DNA from: an uncultured Sphingomonadaceae bacterium
GTDB taxonomy: Bacteria > Pseudomonadota > Alphaproteobacteria > Sphingomonadales > Sphingomonadaceae
Reading direction: 5' to 3'
Assembly (NCBI GenBank): GCA_947499975.1
Contig: CANMQE010000001.1
Coordinates: 186,001 to 250,000 of the forward strand
Length of the DNA stretch: 64,000 nucleotides
Part shown: in pieces, positions 1-8,793 of the stretch
Position numbering within the stretch: position 1 is the stretch's first letter
Layout: every line of letters starts with the position of its first letter
The notes under the pieces: model-generated
The model's input: the letters and a program-made list of their open reading frames with translations, nothing else
Told to the model about the DNA's origin: nothing
Databases searched by the model: none
Translations under genes and position numbers: made by a program

Positions 1-1756
1 CCGTCATCGCGGCGAAAAGCTCGTTCTGCTCGCCCACGAGATCGAGGCTGGTGCGGTCACCCAGATGGCCCGGTGCCCACCCTTCGCGGCTGGTCTTCTC
101 GGTGTCGCCGATGAACAGCACGATGGTGTCGGCCTCGCTGGCGACTTCCACGGCCTCGGCGATGCGGCGGCGGTTTTCGGCGGGGTCGCCCAGTTCCACC
201 GTGTCATCCCACCAGTCGTCGTCCCCCTTGGTAATTTCCACGCCGAGGGAGGTGACGATATTCGCCCTGTCTCCCACGAGAGAGCGGATGCCCTCCAGCG
301 GGGTGACGCTGGCGCGCGGTTCGCCATAATAGCCGCCCAGTCGCGCGACATCAGCATTGGGGCCGATCACGGCGATGGTGGGTTTTTCCGCGCCGGCATC
401 GGGCAAGGCGAGGGGCAGCACGCCGTCGTTCTTCAGCAGCACCAGCGATTTTGCGGCAGCTTCTCGCGCCAGCGCCACGCCCTCGGGACCATTGGAAGCC
501 ATAGCCACCGACATGTCGGGCCACGGATCGTCGAAAATTCCGGCGTTGAACTTCATTGTCAGGAAGCGGCGCACGGCGGTGTCGATGGCATCCATCGAAA
601 CGCGGCCTTCCTGCACGCTCTGCGTCAGGTTCACGAAGCCCGCACCTTCGGGCAGATCCACGTCCACGCCGGATTGCAATGCCAGTTCCGCAGCGGCGGT
701 GTAACCGGGCACGATCTGGTGCAGGCGGGCCAGATCCTCGATCGCGTAATAATCGGAGACAACCGCGCCCTGATAGCCCCATTCGCCTCGCAGCACGTCA
801 TTCAGCAGCCAGTTGTTGGCATGCGAGGGAATACCGTCGATCTCGTTATAGCTGGCCATCACGGCATCGATCGCGGTGCGGGTGACGACCTGTTCGAACG
901 GCGGGAAGAACATCTCGCGCAAGGTGCGCTCGCTGATCTGTGCCGGGCCGACATTGGTGCCGCTTTCCGGCTGGCCGTGGCCGGTCATGTGCTTGAGCGT
1001 TGCCATCACCTGGCCATCGCGCAGCGTGCGCTGCGTGCCGAGGCCGGTCAGCCCTTCCACCGAGGCGACACCCATTTCCCCCACGAGATAGGGATCCTCG
1101 CCAAAGGTTTCCTCGATCCGGCCCCAGCGCGGATCGCGCGCGACGTCCACCACCGGAGAGAGCACGAGATGGACGCCGCGTGCGCGCACCTCGCCAGCGA
1201 TCAGATCGTTGATCTCGCGAACGAGATCGGGATCCCACGTGCTGGCAAGGCCGATAGACTGGGGGAAGGCCGTTGCATCCTTGGCAGCAAAGCCATGCAG
1301 CGATTCCTCGTGGAACAGGATAGGGATGCCGAGCCGGGTTTCTTCCATCGCCCATTTCTGGGCATCCAGCACGTACTGGATACTGTCCTCGATGCTGCGG
1401 CGGGGCACTTCGCGCGGGCTGGAGGGACCCAGGCGATCGGACGGGCGGGCGATCTGGCCGATCCCGGCGGGATATACGGCGGAGGCTTTTGCCGGATCGA
1501 AGACATCGTCCTCACCCTGAATCTCGCCCTTGCTGTCCCACACGGTGATGATCTGCGCGACCTTCTCCTCCAGCGTCATACGCGAAAGCAGGTCTTCCAC
1601 GCGCTGCTGCACCGGCAGGCTGGCATCCCAGTACGGCGCATCCTGCATGGCGCGCTCCACCGCGATTTCCTGCGCTGCCGCCGGTGCGACTGCCGCCATC
1701 TGAAGTGCTGCAAGACACACGCCGAGCGTCAGCGCGCTCCGTTTGATACAACCCAT
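1..1756 (-). CDS. GH3 beta-xylosidase/beta-glucosidase (3' end cut by window)
   Basis: This is a periplasmic or secreted GH3 exo-glycosidase, most likely releasing xylose or glucose from oligosaccharides. The frame opens at ATG 1756 with a signal peptide (LGVCLAALQMAAVAPAAAQ) and stays open to base 1, so the C-terminus is missing. About 585 codons are visible. They include the N-terminal GH3 barrel (LLSRMTLEEKVAQI, HEESLHGF, TLKHMTGHG) and the nucleophile Asp335 in VVSDYYAIED, then the start of the C-terminal alpha/beta sandwich (SLVLLKNDGVLPL). It diverges from the GH67 gene across an XylR-type operator. The xylan context favours beta-xylosidase over beta-glucosidase, but the sequence alone does not settle the substrate. 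Confidence 0.9.
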   Translation of the reverse strand, partial: MGCIKRSALTLGVCLAALQMAAVAPAAAQEIAVERAMQDAPYWDASLPVQQRVEDLLSRMTLEEKVAQIITVWDSKGEIQGEDDVFDPAKASAVYPAGIGQIARPSDRLGPSSPREVPRRSIEDSIQYVLDAQKWAMEETRLGIPILFHEESLHGFAAKDATAFPQSIGLASTWDPDLVREINDLIAGEVRARGVHLVLSPVVDVARDPRWGRIEETFGEDPYLVGEMGVASVEGLTGLGTQRTLRDGQVMATLKHMTGHGQPESGTNVGPAQISERTLREMFFPPFEQVVTRTAIDAVMASYNEIDGIPSHANNWLLNDVLRGEWGYQGAVVSDYYAIEDLARLHQIVPGYTAAAELALQSGVDVDLPEGAGFVNLTQSVQEGRVSMDAIDTAVRRFLTMKFNAGIFDDPWPDMSVAMASNGPEGVALAREAAAKSLVLLKNDGVLPLALPDAGAEKPTIAVIGPNADVARLGGYYGEPRASVTPLEGIRSLVGDRANIVTSLGVEITKGDDDWWDDTVELGDPAENRRRIAEAVEVASEADTIVLFIGDTEKTSREGWAPGHLGDRTSLDLVGEQNELFAAMT

Positions 1757-1803
1757 GAAAAATTCCTCTAACCCAATGCGCGGCTTGACTGCCGCCCCCT
1801 TTG

Positions 1804-1817
1804 TGGTAGCGCTACCA
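1804..1817. promoter_or_regulatory. XylR-type operator 1 (perfect palindrome)
   Basis: TGGTAGCGCTACCA is a perfect 14-bp palindrome in the 60-bp gap between the divergent GH3 and GH67 genes. The same core recurs at 11648 and 18023. From memory, the Caulobacter xylX promoter repressed by XylR contains a near-identical TGTTAGCGCTACCA. The last base coincides with the first possible ATG of the GH67 gene. I infer that the LacI-family protein encoded at 3960 binds here. Confidence 0.8.
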
Positions 1818-1842
1818 TGATGATGGGGAGAATGCTTGTCAA
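1814..1842 (-). promoter_or_regulatory. Predicted promoter of the leftmost GH3 gene
   Basis: On the minus strand TTGACA (1842-1837), 17 bp, then CATGGT (1819-1814) form a sigma70-like promoter with a perfect -35 and a weak -10. The -10 overlaps operator 1, so a bound repressor would block polymerase. The -35 lies inside the start of the divergent GH67 reading frame. Confidence 0.45.
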
Positions 1843-3928
1843 CCGCTTTGCCGCAATGCTTGCCGGTGCCGTGATAACAGCGGTACTGCCGGGCGGTGCG
1901 CGGGCAGAAGACGGTTACGACCTGTGGTTGCGCAACGCGCCATTGCAAGGGCAGCAGCTGGAGGCATTGCGCGCCCATTCCCCGATGCTTTCGGATGCCG
2001 GCAACGGCGCGCACGGAGAGACTCTGGTCATTGCGCGCGAGGAATTGCGGCGCGGCCTTGCCTCGCTGCAAGGGTATGACGAACCCCGCCAGACCGACAC
2101 CTTCACAAGTATAGACATGGATTGCGGTCAGATCCGCGGCACGGGGCAGGCGGGCTTTACGCTGCGCTTCGCCGCCGTACCCCAGGATCCGCGCTTCGTG
2201 ATCGCGGCGCAGGACCATCTCGGCTGCCTCTATGGCGCTTACGCCCTTCTGCGCGAATTGGGCGAGGGCAAGGACCTGGCCGAAATCGCGACGGAGCAGG
2301 CGCCTGCCATGCCGCTGCGCATGCTCAACCATTGGGACAATCCCGATGGCCATGTGGAGCGCGGCTATGCCGGGCGATCCATCTTCGACTGGTGGCATTT
2401 GCCGCAGCGCCTGGACCAGCGGATGATCGATTACGCCCGCGCCAACGCCTCCATCGGTATCAATGGCGCGGTGGTGAACAATGTAAACGCGCGCGCCTTC
2501 ATGCTGGAGCCGCGATATATCGCCAAGCTCGCACGGCTTGCCGACGCGTGGCGGCCATACGGCATCCAGGTGTATCTATCCGCGCGCTTCAGCGCCCCGC
2601 GCGATATCGGCGGGCTGGACACGGCCGATCCGCTCGATCCGCAGGTGCGCGACTGGTGGGTGGCGAAGGCGGACGAGATCTACGCGGCGATACCCGATTT
2701 CGGCGGTTTCCTGGTGAAAGCCAATAGCGAAGGGCAGCCGGGGCCGCAGGATTACGGCAGAACCCATGCCGACGGTGCGAATATGCTGGCGCAGGCGCTG
2801 GGGCCGCGCGGGACGGTGATCTGGCGGGCCTTCGTCTATTCGGCGCAGGACGAAACCGACAGGGCGATGCAGGCTTATGACGAGTTCGTGCCTCTGGACG
2901 GCCAGTTTGCCGAAAACGTGATCTTGCAGGTGAAAAACGGCCCGATCGATTTCCAGCCGCGCGAGCCCTTCCATCCGCTGTTCGGTGCCATGCCGGAAAC
3001 GCGCATGATGCTGGAAGCGCAGATCACCAAGGAATATCTTGGCTTTGCCAGCCATCTCGCCTTCCTTGCCCCGATGTGGGAGGAGGCGCTGGAGGCGGAC
3101 ACTGGCCGCATGGGCAGCGTGGCCCAGGTGATTATGCCGGCAGGCATGGCGGGCGTTGCCAATACCGGATCCGATCGCAACTGGACCGGATCGCATTTCG
3201 ATCAGGCAAACTGGTATGCGTTCGGTCGCCTGGCGTGGGATCCCTCGCTTTCAAGCGAACAGATCGCGCGTGAATGGGCCAGCCTGACGTTTTCCCGCGC
3301 GCCGGAAACTCTCTCCACGATCGTGCCCATGATGCTGGGCAGCCGCGAAACCGTGGCCCGCTACATGACGCCAATGGGGCTGGCCCATCTGATGGATACC
3401 GGACACCACTATGGCCCGGGTCCGTGGGTATGCGACTTGGCGCGGCCCGAGTGGAACCCGTGTTATTACCACCGCGCCGATGCGCAGGGCATCGGCTTCG
3501 ACAGAACGCAGAGCGGATCAAATGCCCTTTCGCAATATGCGCCCGGAGTTGCGGAGCAATGGGCCGACCCTGCCACTGTCGATCCGCGTTTCCTGCTGTG
3601 GTTTCATCACCTTGGTTGGCAGGATCGCAGGCCGTCGGGCCTTACCGTGTGGGAAGAACTGGTAAGCAGGTACGATACAGGCGTTGCCGGGGTGGACGCG
3701 ATGGCCGCGGCCTGGGCAGGGCTGGAAGGCCGGATCGACGCGTCCCGTTTTCGCTCCGTGAGCGAGAGCCTTGCGATACAGCAAAATGAGGCGCGCTGGT
3801 GGCGCAATGCCTCGCTTGCCTATTGGCAATCGCTCCACGGCCTTGCGCTTCCCGATGGCGCGGCAGGGATACCCGAGTCCGTGGACGCCTATCGCGCCCG
3901 CACTTTTCCCGAAGCGCCGGGGCAATAA
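1817..3928 (+). CDS. aguA: GH67 alpha-glucuronidase
   Basis: The enzyme removes (4-O-methyl-)glucuronic acid from the ends of xylo-oligosaccharides, so that beta-xylosidases can finish them. It has 703 residues from ATG 1817, the usual GH67 length. Catalytic residues fit the family: Glu305 in KANSEGQPGP as acid, and Asp378 (NGPIDFQ) and Glu406 (QITKEYLG) as bases. Their spacings of 73 and 101 equal those of Cellvibrio GlcA67A (292/365/393). A signal peptide (AAMLAGAVITAVLPGGARA) sends it to the periplasm. The start is uncertain: in-frame ATGs at 1817, 1820, 1823, 1832 and 1856 follow or overlap the operator. It leads a probable operon with xylR (31-bp gap) and xylD. Confidence 0.93.
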   Translation: MMMGRMLVNRFAAMLAGAVITAVLPGGARAEDGYDLWLRNAPLQGQQLEALRAHSPMLSDAGNGAHGETLVIAREELRRGLASLQGYDEPRQTDTFTSIDMDCGQIRGTGQAGFTLRFAAVPQDPRFVIAAQDHLGCLYGAYALLRELGEGKDLAEIATEQAPAMPLRMLNHWDNPDGHVERGYAGRSIFDWWHLPQRLDQRMIDYARANASIGINGAVVNNVNARAFMLEPRYIAKLARLADAWRPYGIQVYLSARFSAPRDIGGLDTADPLDPQVRDWWVAKADEIYAAIPDFGGFLVKANSEGQPGPQDYGRTHADGANMLAQALGPRGTVIWRAFVYSAQDETDRAMQAYDEFVPLDGQFAENVILQVKNGPIDFQPREPFHPLFGAMPETRMMLEAQITKEYLGFASHLAFLAPMWEEALEADTGRMGSVAQVIMPAGMAGVANTGSDRNWTGSHFDQANWYAFGRLAWDPSLSSEQIAREWASLTFSRAPETLSTIVPMMLGSRETVARYMTPMGLAHLMDTGHHYGPGPWVCDLARPEWNPCYYHRADAQGIGFDRTQSGSNALSQYAPGVAEQWADPATVDPRFLLWFHHLGWQDRRPSGLTVWEELVSRYDTGVAGVDAMAAAWAGLEGRIDASRFRSVSESLAIQQNEARWWRNASLAYWQSLHGLALPDGAAGIPESVDAYRARTFPEAPGQ

Positions 3929-3959
3929 TGATCCTTGCTGATGTTCCTCGCTGGGGGTT

Positions 3960-5084
3960 ATGGCAATGATCATGACCGCATCCGAACACACGGCGAAGCC
4001 CGATCGCAAGCGCTCTGCGCGGCGCAAGAACACGGCCCCCACGATTGCCGATGTTGCGCATGAGGCGCAGTGCTCTCCTATGACGGTGAGCCGCGTTATC
4101 AATGGCGAGTCCAACGTGCGGGACGGAACGCGCGAGCAGGTGCTGAACGCGATACACAAGCTCAATTACATCCCCAACCGCGCCGCGCGATCTCTGGCGG
4201 GCGGGGCGCAATTGCGGATCGCGCTTCTGTTCGACAATCCATCGGCATCCTATCTCAGCGAATTCCTGATGGGCGCGCTGGAGGAAGCCAGCCGCCGCGA
4301 TATCCACCTGATGGTGCAAAGCTGCGAAACGGTGCCCGAAGGCGAGGAGCTGATCCGCAAGCTGATCGACGGCGGGATCGAGGGCTTTATTCTCCCGCCG
4401 CCATTGTGCGACGACCAGCGCGTGCTGAACCAGATCCGCACTTCCGGCGGGATCGCCGTTGCCGTGGGGCCGGGCCGCGCGGACGGATCGCACGGGGCCG
4501 TGCTGATCGACGAGTTCCAGGCCGCTTACGATATGACGCGCCACATCGTGGGGCTGGGCCACGAACGGATCGGCTTCATCGTCGGCAATCCCGATCAGGT
4601 CGCCAGTGAGCAGCGGCTGGACGGCTTTCGCTCGGCAATGGCGGATGCGGGCATCGATGTGGACGATGCGCTGATTGCACAGGGGCAGTTTACCTACCGT
4701 TCCGGGATGATGGCGGCAGAACGGTTGCTGGACCTGGAGCAAAGGCCCACCGCGATCTTCGCCTCCAACGACGACATGGCGGCTGCCGCCGTCGCAATGG
4801 CGCATCGCCGCCATCTTGATGTTCCGAACGATATAACCGTGTGTGGTTTTGACGATACCGAACTTGCCAGTTCCATCTGGCCGGAACTCACCACCATTCG
4901 CCAGCCGATCCGCGCGATGACCGCCAAGGCCGTCGACATGATTGCCAAGGCGCACAAGGTGAAATCCCGCTCGGTGCGTACGCCCACAGAGCAGATGACG
5001 TTGCCCTACGAGCTGATCCGTCGCAATTCCGATGCGCCGCCCAGTCTCGTATCTTCCTTCACGAAACGAGCGAACAAGAAATGA
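3960..5084 (+). CDS. xylR: LacI-family transcriptional repressor, XylR-like
   Basis: This is a 374-residue LacI-type regulator. The N-terminal helix-turn-helix and hinge helix span about residues 27-82 (TIADVAHEAQCSPMTVSRVI, then NYIPNRAARSLAGG). A periplasmic-binding-protein-like effector domain follows to about residue 355. LacI proteins bind even palindromes with a central CG, exactly the form of the TGGTAGCGCTACCA sites in this locus. By analogy with Caulobacter XylR, the effector should be xylose or a close derivative. The gene sits between aguA and xylD and overlaps xylD by four bases (ATGA). The function is inferred from family and context; the extra N-terminal 25 residues are basic and may reflect a start further downstream. 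Confidence 0.85.
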   Translation: MAMIMTASEHTAKPDRKRSARRKNTAPTIADVAHEAQCSPMTVSRVINGESNVRDGTREQVLNAIHKLNYIPNRAARSLAGGAQLRIALLFDNPSASYLSEFLMGALEEASRRDIHLMVQSCETVPEGEELIRKLIDGGIEGFILPPPLCDDQRVLNQIRTSGGIAVAVGPGRADGSHGAVLIDEFQAAYDMTRHIVGLGHERIGFIVGNPDQVASEQRLDGFRSAMADAGIDVDDALIAQGQFTYRSGMMAAERLLDLEQRPTAIFASNDDMAAAAVAMAHRRHLDVPNDITVCGFDDTELASSIWPELTTIRQPIRAMTAKAVDMIAKAHKVKSRSVRTPTEQMTLPYELIRRNSDAPPSLVSSFTKRANKK

Positions 5085-6865
5085 CCGAGAAATCGAACCG
5101 ACGCCGGCTGCGCTCACGGGACTGGTTCGATAATCCGGAACGCATGGACATGACCGCGCTCTATCTGGAGCGGTTCATGAATTACGGCGTCACGCCGGAA
5201 GAGCTGCGTAGCGGCAAACCGATCATCGGCATCGCCCAATCGGGCAGCGATCTTTCACCGTGCAACAGGATCCACCTCGATCTTGCGAAGCGCACGCGCG
5301 ACGGCATCCGCGATGCAGGTGGGATACCGATAGAATTTCCGGTGCATCCCATTTTTGAAAACTGCCGCAGGCCAACCGCCGCGCTCGATCGCAACCTGCT
5401 GTATCTGGGCCTCGTCGAATTGCTGAACGGCTATCCGATCGATGGCGTGGTGCTGACGACGGGCTGCGACAAGACCACGCCCAGCCAGATCATGGCCGCC
5501 AGCACGGTGGACATTCCGGCCATCGTGCTTTCGGGCGGACCGATGCTGGATGGCTGGCACGAGGGAGAACTGGTAGGCTCCGGCACGGTGATCTGGCGCA
5601 GCAGGCGCAAGCTGGCCGCGGGCGAGATCGACGAGGAAGAATTCCTCGAACGTGCCACCGGAAGCGCGCCGAGTGCGGGGCATTGCAATTCCATGGGCAC
5701 GGCCAGCACGATGAATGCCGTTGCCGAGGCGCTGGGCATGTCGTTGACAGGCTGCGCAGCGATCCCCGCCCCTTATCGGGAACGTGGACAGATGGCCTAT
5801 CGCACCGGCCGGCGGATCGTGGAAATGGTGCAGGACGACATCAAGCCGTCGGACATCCTGACGCGCGAGGCGTTCGAGAACGCCGTTGCCGCGGTCAGCG
5901 TGATCGGCGGTTCATCGAACGCGCAGCCGCATATCCAGGCGATGGCCGCCCATGCCGGTGTAGAGCTGGAACCCGCCATCTGGCAGACTCACGGGTACGA
6001 TCTGCCGCTGCTCGTCAACATGCAGCCCGCGGGCGAGTACCTGGGCGAACGCTTTCACCGTGCAGGCGGCGTGCCGGCGGCCATGTGGGAGCTGCTTCAG
6101 GCGGGCAAGCTGCACGGCCGGTGTCTTACCTGCACCGGCAGCACCATGGCAGAGAATCTGGATGGGCGAGAAAGTCCGGACCGCGAGATGATCCGCCCCT
6201 TCGCCGATCCCCTGATGAACAATGCAGGCTTTCTCGTGCTGAGCGGAAATTTGTTCGATTTCGGCATCCTGAAAACATCGGTGATAAGCGAGGAATTTCG
6301 CGCCCGATACCTCTCGCGCCCCGGCAAGGAAGGCGTGTTCGAAGCCCGCGCGATCGTGTTCGACGGGTCCGACGATTATCACCACCGCATCAATGATCCC
6401 TCGCTGGAGATCGACGAGGACTGTATCCTCGTGATCCGCAGTTCCGGCGTGATCGGCTGGCCGGGAAGCGCGGAAGTGGTGAACATGCAGCCGCCCGATG
6501 CGCTGATCCGCGAGGGCAAGCAATGGCTGCCGACCCTTGGCGACGGGCGCCAGTCGGGTACCAGCGACAGCCCCTCCATCCTCAACGTCTCACCCGAAAG
6601 CGCGGTAGGCGGCGGCCTGTCGTGGCTGCGCACCGGAGACATCATCCGCGTGGATCTGAACGAGGGCAGCTGTAACGCATTGGTGGACGAGGCCGAGATC
6701 GCGTGCCGCCGCAGCGAGGAACCGTCGCCCGAATATCCTGCCAGCAATACGCCGTGGGAAGAGCTTTTCCGTGAGAAAACGGGCCAGCTTGGCAGGGGCG
6801 GGGTGATGGACTTCGCGCTGAAATACCGCGGCACCGCCCGCAAGCTGCCACGCCACAATCACTAG
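5081..6865 (+). CDS. xylD: D-xylonate dehydratase (IlvD/Edd family)
   Basis: It converts D-xylonate to 2-keto-3-deoxy-D-xylonate, the third step of the Weimberg pathway, in the cytoplasm. At 594 residues it matches Caulobacter XylD closely in length and along the whole chain as I recall it, including the RSRDWFDNP start and the LPRHNH end. Fe-S cluster cysteines are present at Cys61 (SPCNRIH), Cys129 (TTGCDKTTP) and Cys202 (SAGHCNSMG). The start overlaps the xylR stop as ATGA, so the two are translationally coupled. L-arabinonate dehydratases are related, but the neighbouring xylB and xylX support xylonate as substrate. Confidence 0.95.
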   Translation: MTEKSNRRRLRSRDWFDNPERMDMTALYLERFMNYGVTPEELRSGKPIIGIAQSGSDLSPCNRIHLDLAKRTRDGIRDAGGIPIEFPVHPIFENCRRPTAALDRNLLYLGLVELLNGYPIDGVVLTTGCDKTTPSQIMAASTVDIPAIVLSGGPMLDGWHEGELVGSGTVIWRSRRKLAAGEIDEEEFLERATGSAPSAGHCNSMGTASTMNAVAEALGMSLTGCAAIPAPYRERGQMAYRTGRRIVEMVQDDIKPSDILTREAFENAVAAVSVIGGSSNAQPHIQAMAAHAGVELEPAIWQTHGYDLPLLVNMQPAGEYLGERFHRAGGVPAAMWELLQAGKLHGRCLTCTGSTMAENLDGRESPDREMIRPFADPLMNNAGFLVLSGNLFDFGILKTSVISEEFRARYLSRPGKEGVFEARAIVFDGSDDYHHRINDPSLEIDEDCILVIRSSGVIGWPGSAEVVNMQPPDALIREGKQWLPTLGDGRQSGTSDSPSILNVSPESAVGGGLSWLRTGDIIRVDLNEGSCNALVDEAEIACRRSEEPSPEYPASNTPWEELFREKTGQLGRGGVMDFALKYRGTARKLPRHNH

Positions 6866-6876
6866 GGCCATGTCCC

Positions 6877-6897
6877 GTGTCAGTTTGCGGCTGACAC
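6877..6897. terminator. Short stem-loop between convergent xylD and acetylesterase
   Basis: GTGTCAG and CTGACAC form a 7-bp perfect stem around a 7-nt loop. It lies in the 14-bp gap after xylD and covers the last codons and stop of the minus-strand esterase. There is no T-tract on either side, so it is at best a weak terminator or an RNA 3'-end stabiliser. Confidence 0.3.
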
Positions 6898-8793
6898 AGC
6901 CAGTTCGAAGCCGGGGACCGGATAGCCACGCGCGTCGTAGAGATTTACGATAGGCGCGTCCGACCAGGCGTGGCGCACGCGGGTGGCGTTAAAGCCCTCG
7001 GGAATGGCGATCAGCATGGTGTCGCCCGCAAGGTGCGGCAAGGCCCAGCGGCAGCTATCTTCCTGCGCTTCGCACAGTTCAACGCCAAGTGGGTAGGGAC
7101 CGCCCTGTGCCATCAGCCCGCCTTCGATACCCGTAAAGCGCACCTCTATCCGGCCTTCATTTCGGACAGCCTGCGCAGGCATTGGCATGGCTTGCCCGGC
7201 GAAGGCAGCGGCCAGCCGCCTACCCAGGTCATTCTTGTTGGCAGGATGAATGTCGTTCGGCTCGCCGATATCGATGGCGGAGACAAGCGCGGCATTATCG
7301 TCCGCCCGAACGGCATCGAGCTGTTCCTGGCGCAATTGCGCCCAGCCGGATTCCACCGGCTGCGGCTGCCGCTGCCCGAAATCTGCAAGCTGGACGACCA
7401 GCATCCTCGCCTGCTGGCCGAATTGCGCGCGCCATCCGGCGAACAGTTCGCGCAGCTTTGCGTCGTAATCTGGCTGGCCGACATCGGATTCGCCCTGATA
7501 CCAGGCCACGCCCGCCAGCCGCATCGGGCCAAGCGGCGCAATCATCGCATTATGCATCACGCCAAGCCCCGCATTCGCATCCCACGGTGCGCGGGGCGGC
7601 GTACCTTGCACAGCGCCGATGGAATATTCCCAGTCGGCCCCAAGCGGGATCGGATCGCCGCTGGCCGGCTGCACGAACAGCCTGTCTGCCCCAGCAAAGA
7701 AACCGCCGGTATCCCAGGCGTTGTTTGCGGCGATCAGGACCTCGTTCTCGCCCTCTTGCAGGAATGCGGCAGGCACCGTGTATGTGCGTTCAACCCCCCA
7801 GCCGAATGTATAGCCCACGGGGTTACCGTTTACGAAAGTGAGATCGAGATCGTCGATTGCGCCGATGGAAAGGGTAATCGGTTCACCGACCTGATCCGCA
7901 TCCAGTGTAAAACTCTGGCGCAGCCACACGTTGGCGACGGGATCGGTGTCGAGGCCGGTGCCGGTCCACTCGTTCCAGAAGGAGATCTGCGGCGCCGCGC
8001 GCCATTCAAGAACGGAGCTGTCGCGCCAGGGCTCTTGCCCGCCATCTTCGGCGCGCCACCAGTCGAACCACTGCGGCACGAATTCCTGCGTCGCTGCCAG
8101 CGGATCGTTGGCATAGGTTTGCAGCAGGCCCAGCGATCCTTCACCGCTGATCGCCTTCACGCCATCCGGGCTGAGCCACGCGCGCGCGGCGCTGCCGCCC
8201 CAGTTGGAATGGATAAGGCCGATGGATACGCCGGGATCATCGGCGCGAAGCTGCTTTGCCATGTAGAAGCAGGCTGCCGAGAAATCGGCGACCGTTTCGG
8301 CACTGGCGGCCTGCCACGCGACAGGCTCTGCAAAATCCGCTTGCGGCACGGCGGCCGTTTCGCGGGGAACCTTGAACAGGCGGATCGCGTCATCGCCCGC
8401 ATTGCGCAACTGGTTTGCAGCATCGAGCGCGCGCGTAACCGGCAGTTCCATATTGGACTGCCCCGAACACAGGAAAACGTCGCCGACCAGAATATCGTCA
8501 TACACCGTGCTGCCGGTGTCGTCCCGCAGGGTGAGCGTGAGGCCCCGGCTGCTGGCGGCGCGGGCCGGGAGGGTAATCGTGAAATTGCCATCGGCATCGA
8601 CGTTCCCCTGCGCCGAGGTATCGCCAAGCGTGGCGTATACCGTGCCGTCTGCCTGCGCCGTGCCTGCAAGGACGATCGGCGTCCCGCGTTGTAGAACCAT
8701 TGCATCGCCATAGGCAGGGCCAAGAACGGGCGTGGCAGCAGTCGCAACCGGCGCCGCGATGGCGATGATGCCCGCGAGACCCCGCCAGATCAC
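6880..8793 (-). CDS. Sialate O-acetylesterase-family SGNH esterase, probable xylan acetylesterase
   Basis: This 637-residue exported esterase probably removes acetyl groups from xylan or its oligosaccharides. It has a signal peptide (LAGIIAIAAPVATAA), the SGNH nucleophile Ser113 in FLCSGQSNME, a WYQGESD block and the Asp515/His517 pair in NDIHPANK. The SGNH fold is split by a beta-rich, galactose-binding-like insert at roughly residues 285-380 (WLRQSFTLD ... GENEVLIAANNAW). That layout resembles sialate-O-acetylesterase-like enzymes and, I think, CAZy CE20. It starts with GTG at 8793, overlapping the xylC stop as GTGA, and is the last gene of the xylX-xylB-xylC operon. The natural substrate is inferred from context. 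Confidence 0.85.
   Translation of the reverse strand: MIWRGLAGIIAIAAPVATAATPVLGPAYGDAMVLQRGTPIVLAGTAQADGTVYATLGDTSAQGNVDADGNFTITLPARAASSRGLTLTLRDDTGSTVYDDILVGDVFLCSGQSNMELPVTRALDAANQLRNAGDDAIRLFKVPRETAAVPQADFAEPVAWQAASAETVADFSAACFYMAKQLRADDPGVSIGLIHSNWGGSAARAWLSPDGVKAISGEGSLGLLQTYANDPLAATQEFVPQWFDWWRAEDGGQEPWRDSSVLEWRAAPQISFWNEWTGTGLDTDPVANVWLRQSFTLDADQVGEPITLSIGAIDDLDLTFVNGNPVGYTFGWGVERTYTVPAAFLQEGENEVLIAANNAWDTGGFFAGADRLFVQPASGDPIPLGADWEYSIGAVQGTPPRAPWDANAGLGVMHNAMIAPLGPMRLAGVAWYQGESDVGQPDYDAKLRELFAGWRAQFGQQARMLVVQLADFGQRQPQPVESGWAQLRQEQLDAVRADDNAALVSAIDIGEPNDIHPANKNDLGRRLAAAFAGQAMPMPAQAVRNEGRIEVRFTGIEGGLMAQGGPYPLGVELCEAQEDSCRWALPHLAGDTMLIAIPEGFNATRVRHAWSDAPIVNLYDARGYPVPGFELAVSAAN

Noticed and set aside
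65..1771. A 568-codon plus-strand open frame opposite the GH3 gene
   Set aside because: It mirrors a clear GH3 coding frame on the minus strand, has no recognisable domains and a His/Gly/Ala-rich composition typical of antisense frames in GC-rich DNA.
6970..8694. A 574-codon plus-strand frame opposite the acetylesterase
   Set aside because: It is antisense to a protein with intact SGNH motifs and shows no domain of its own.
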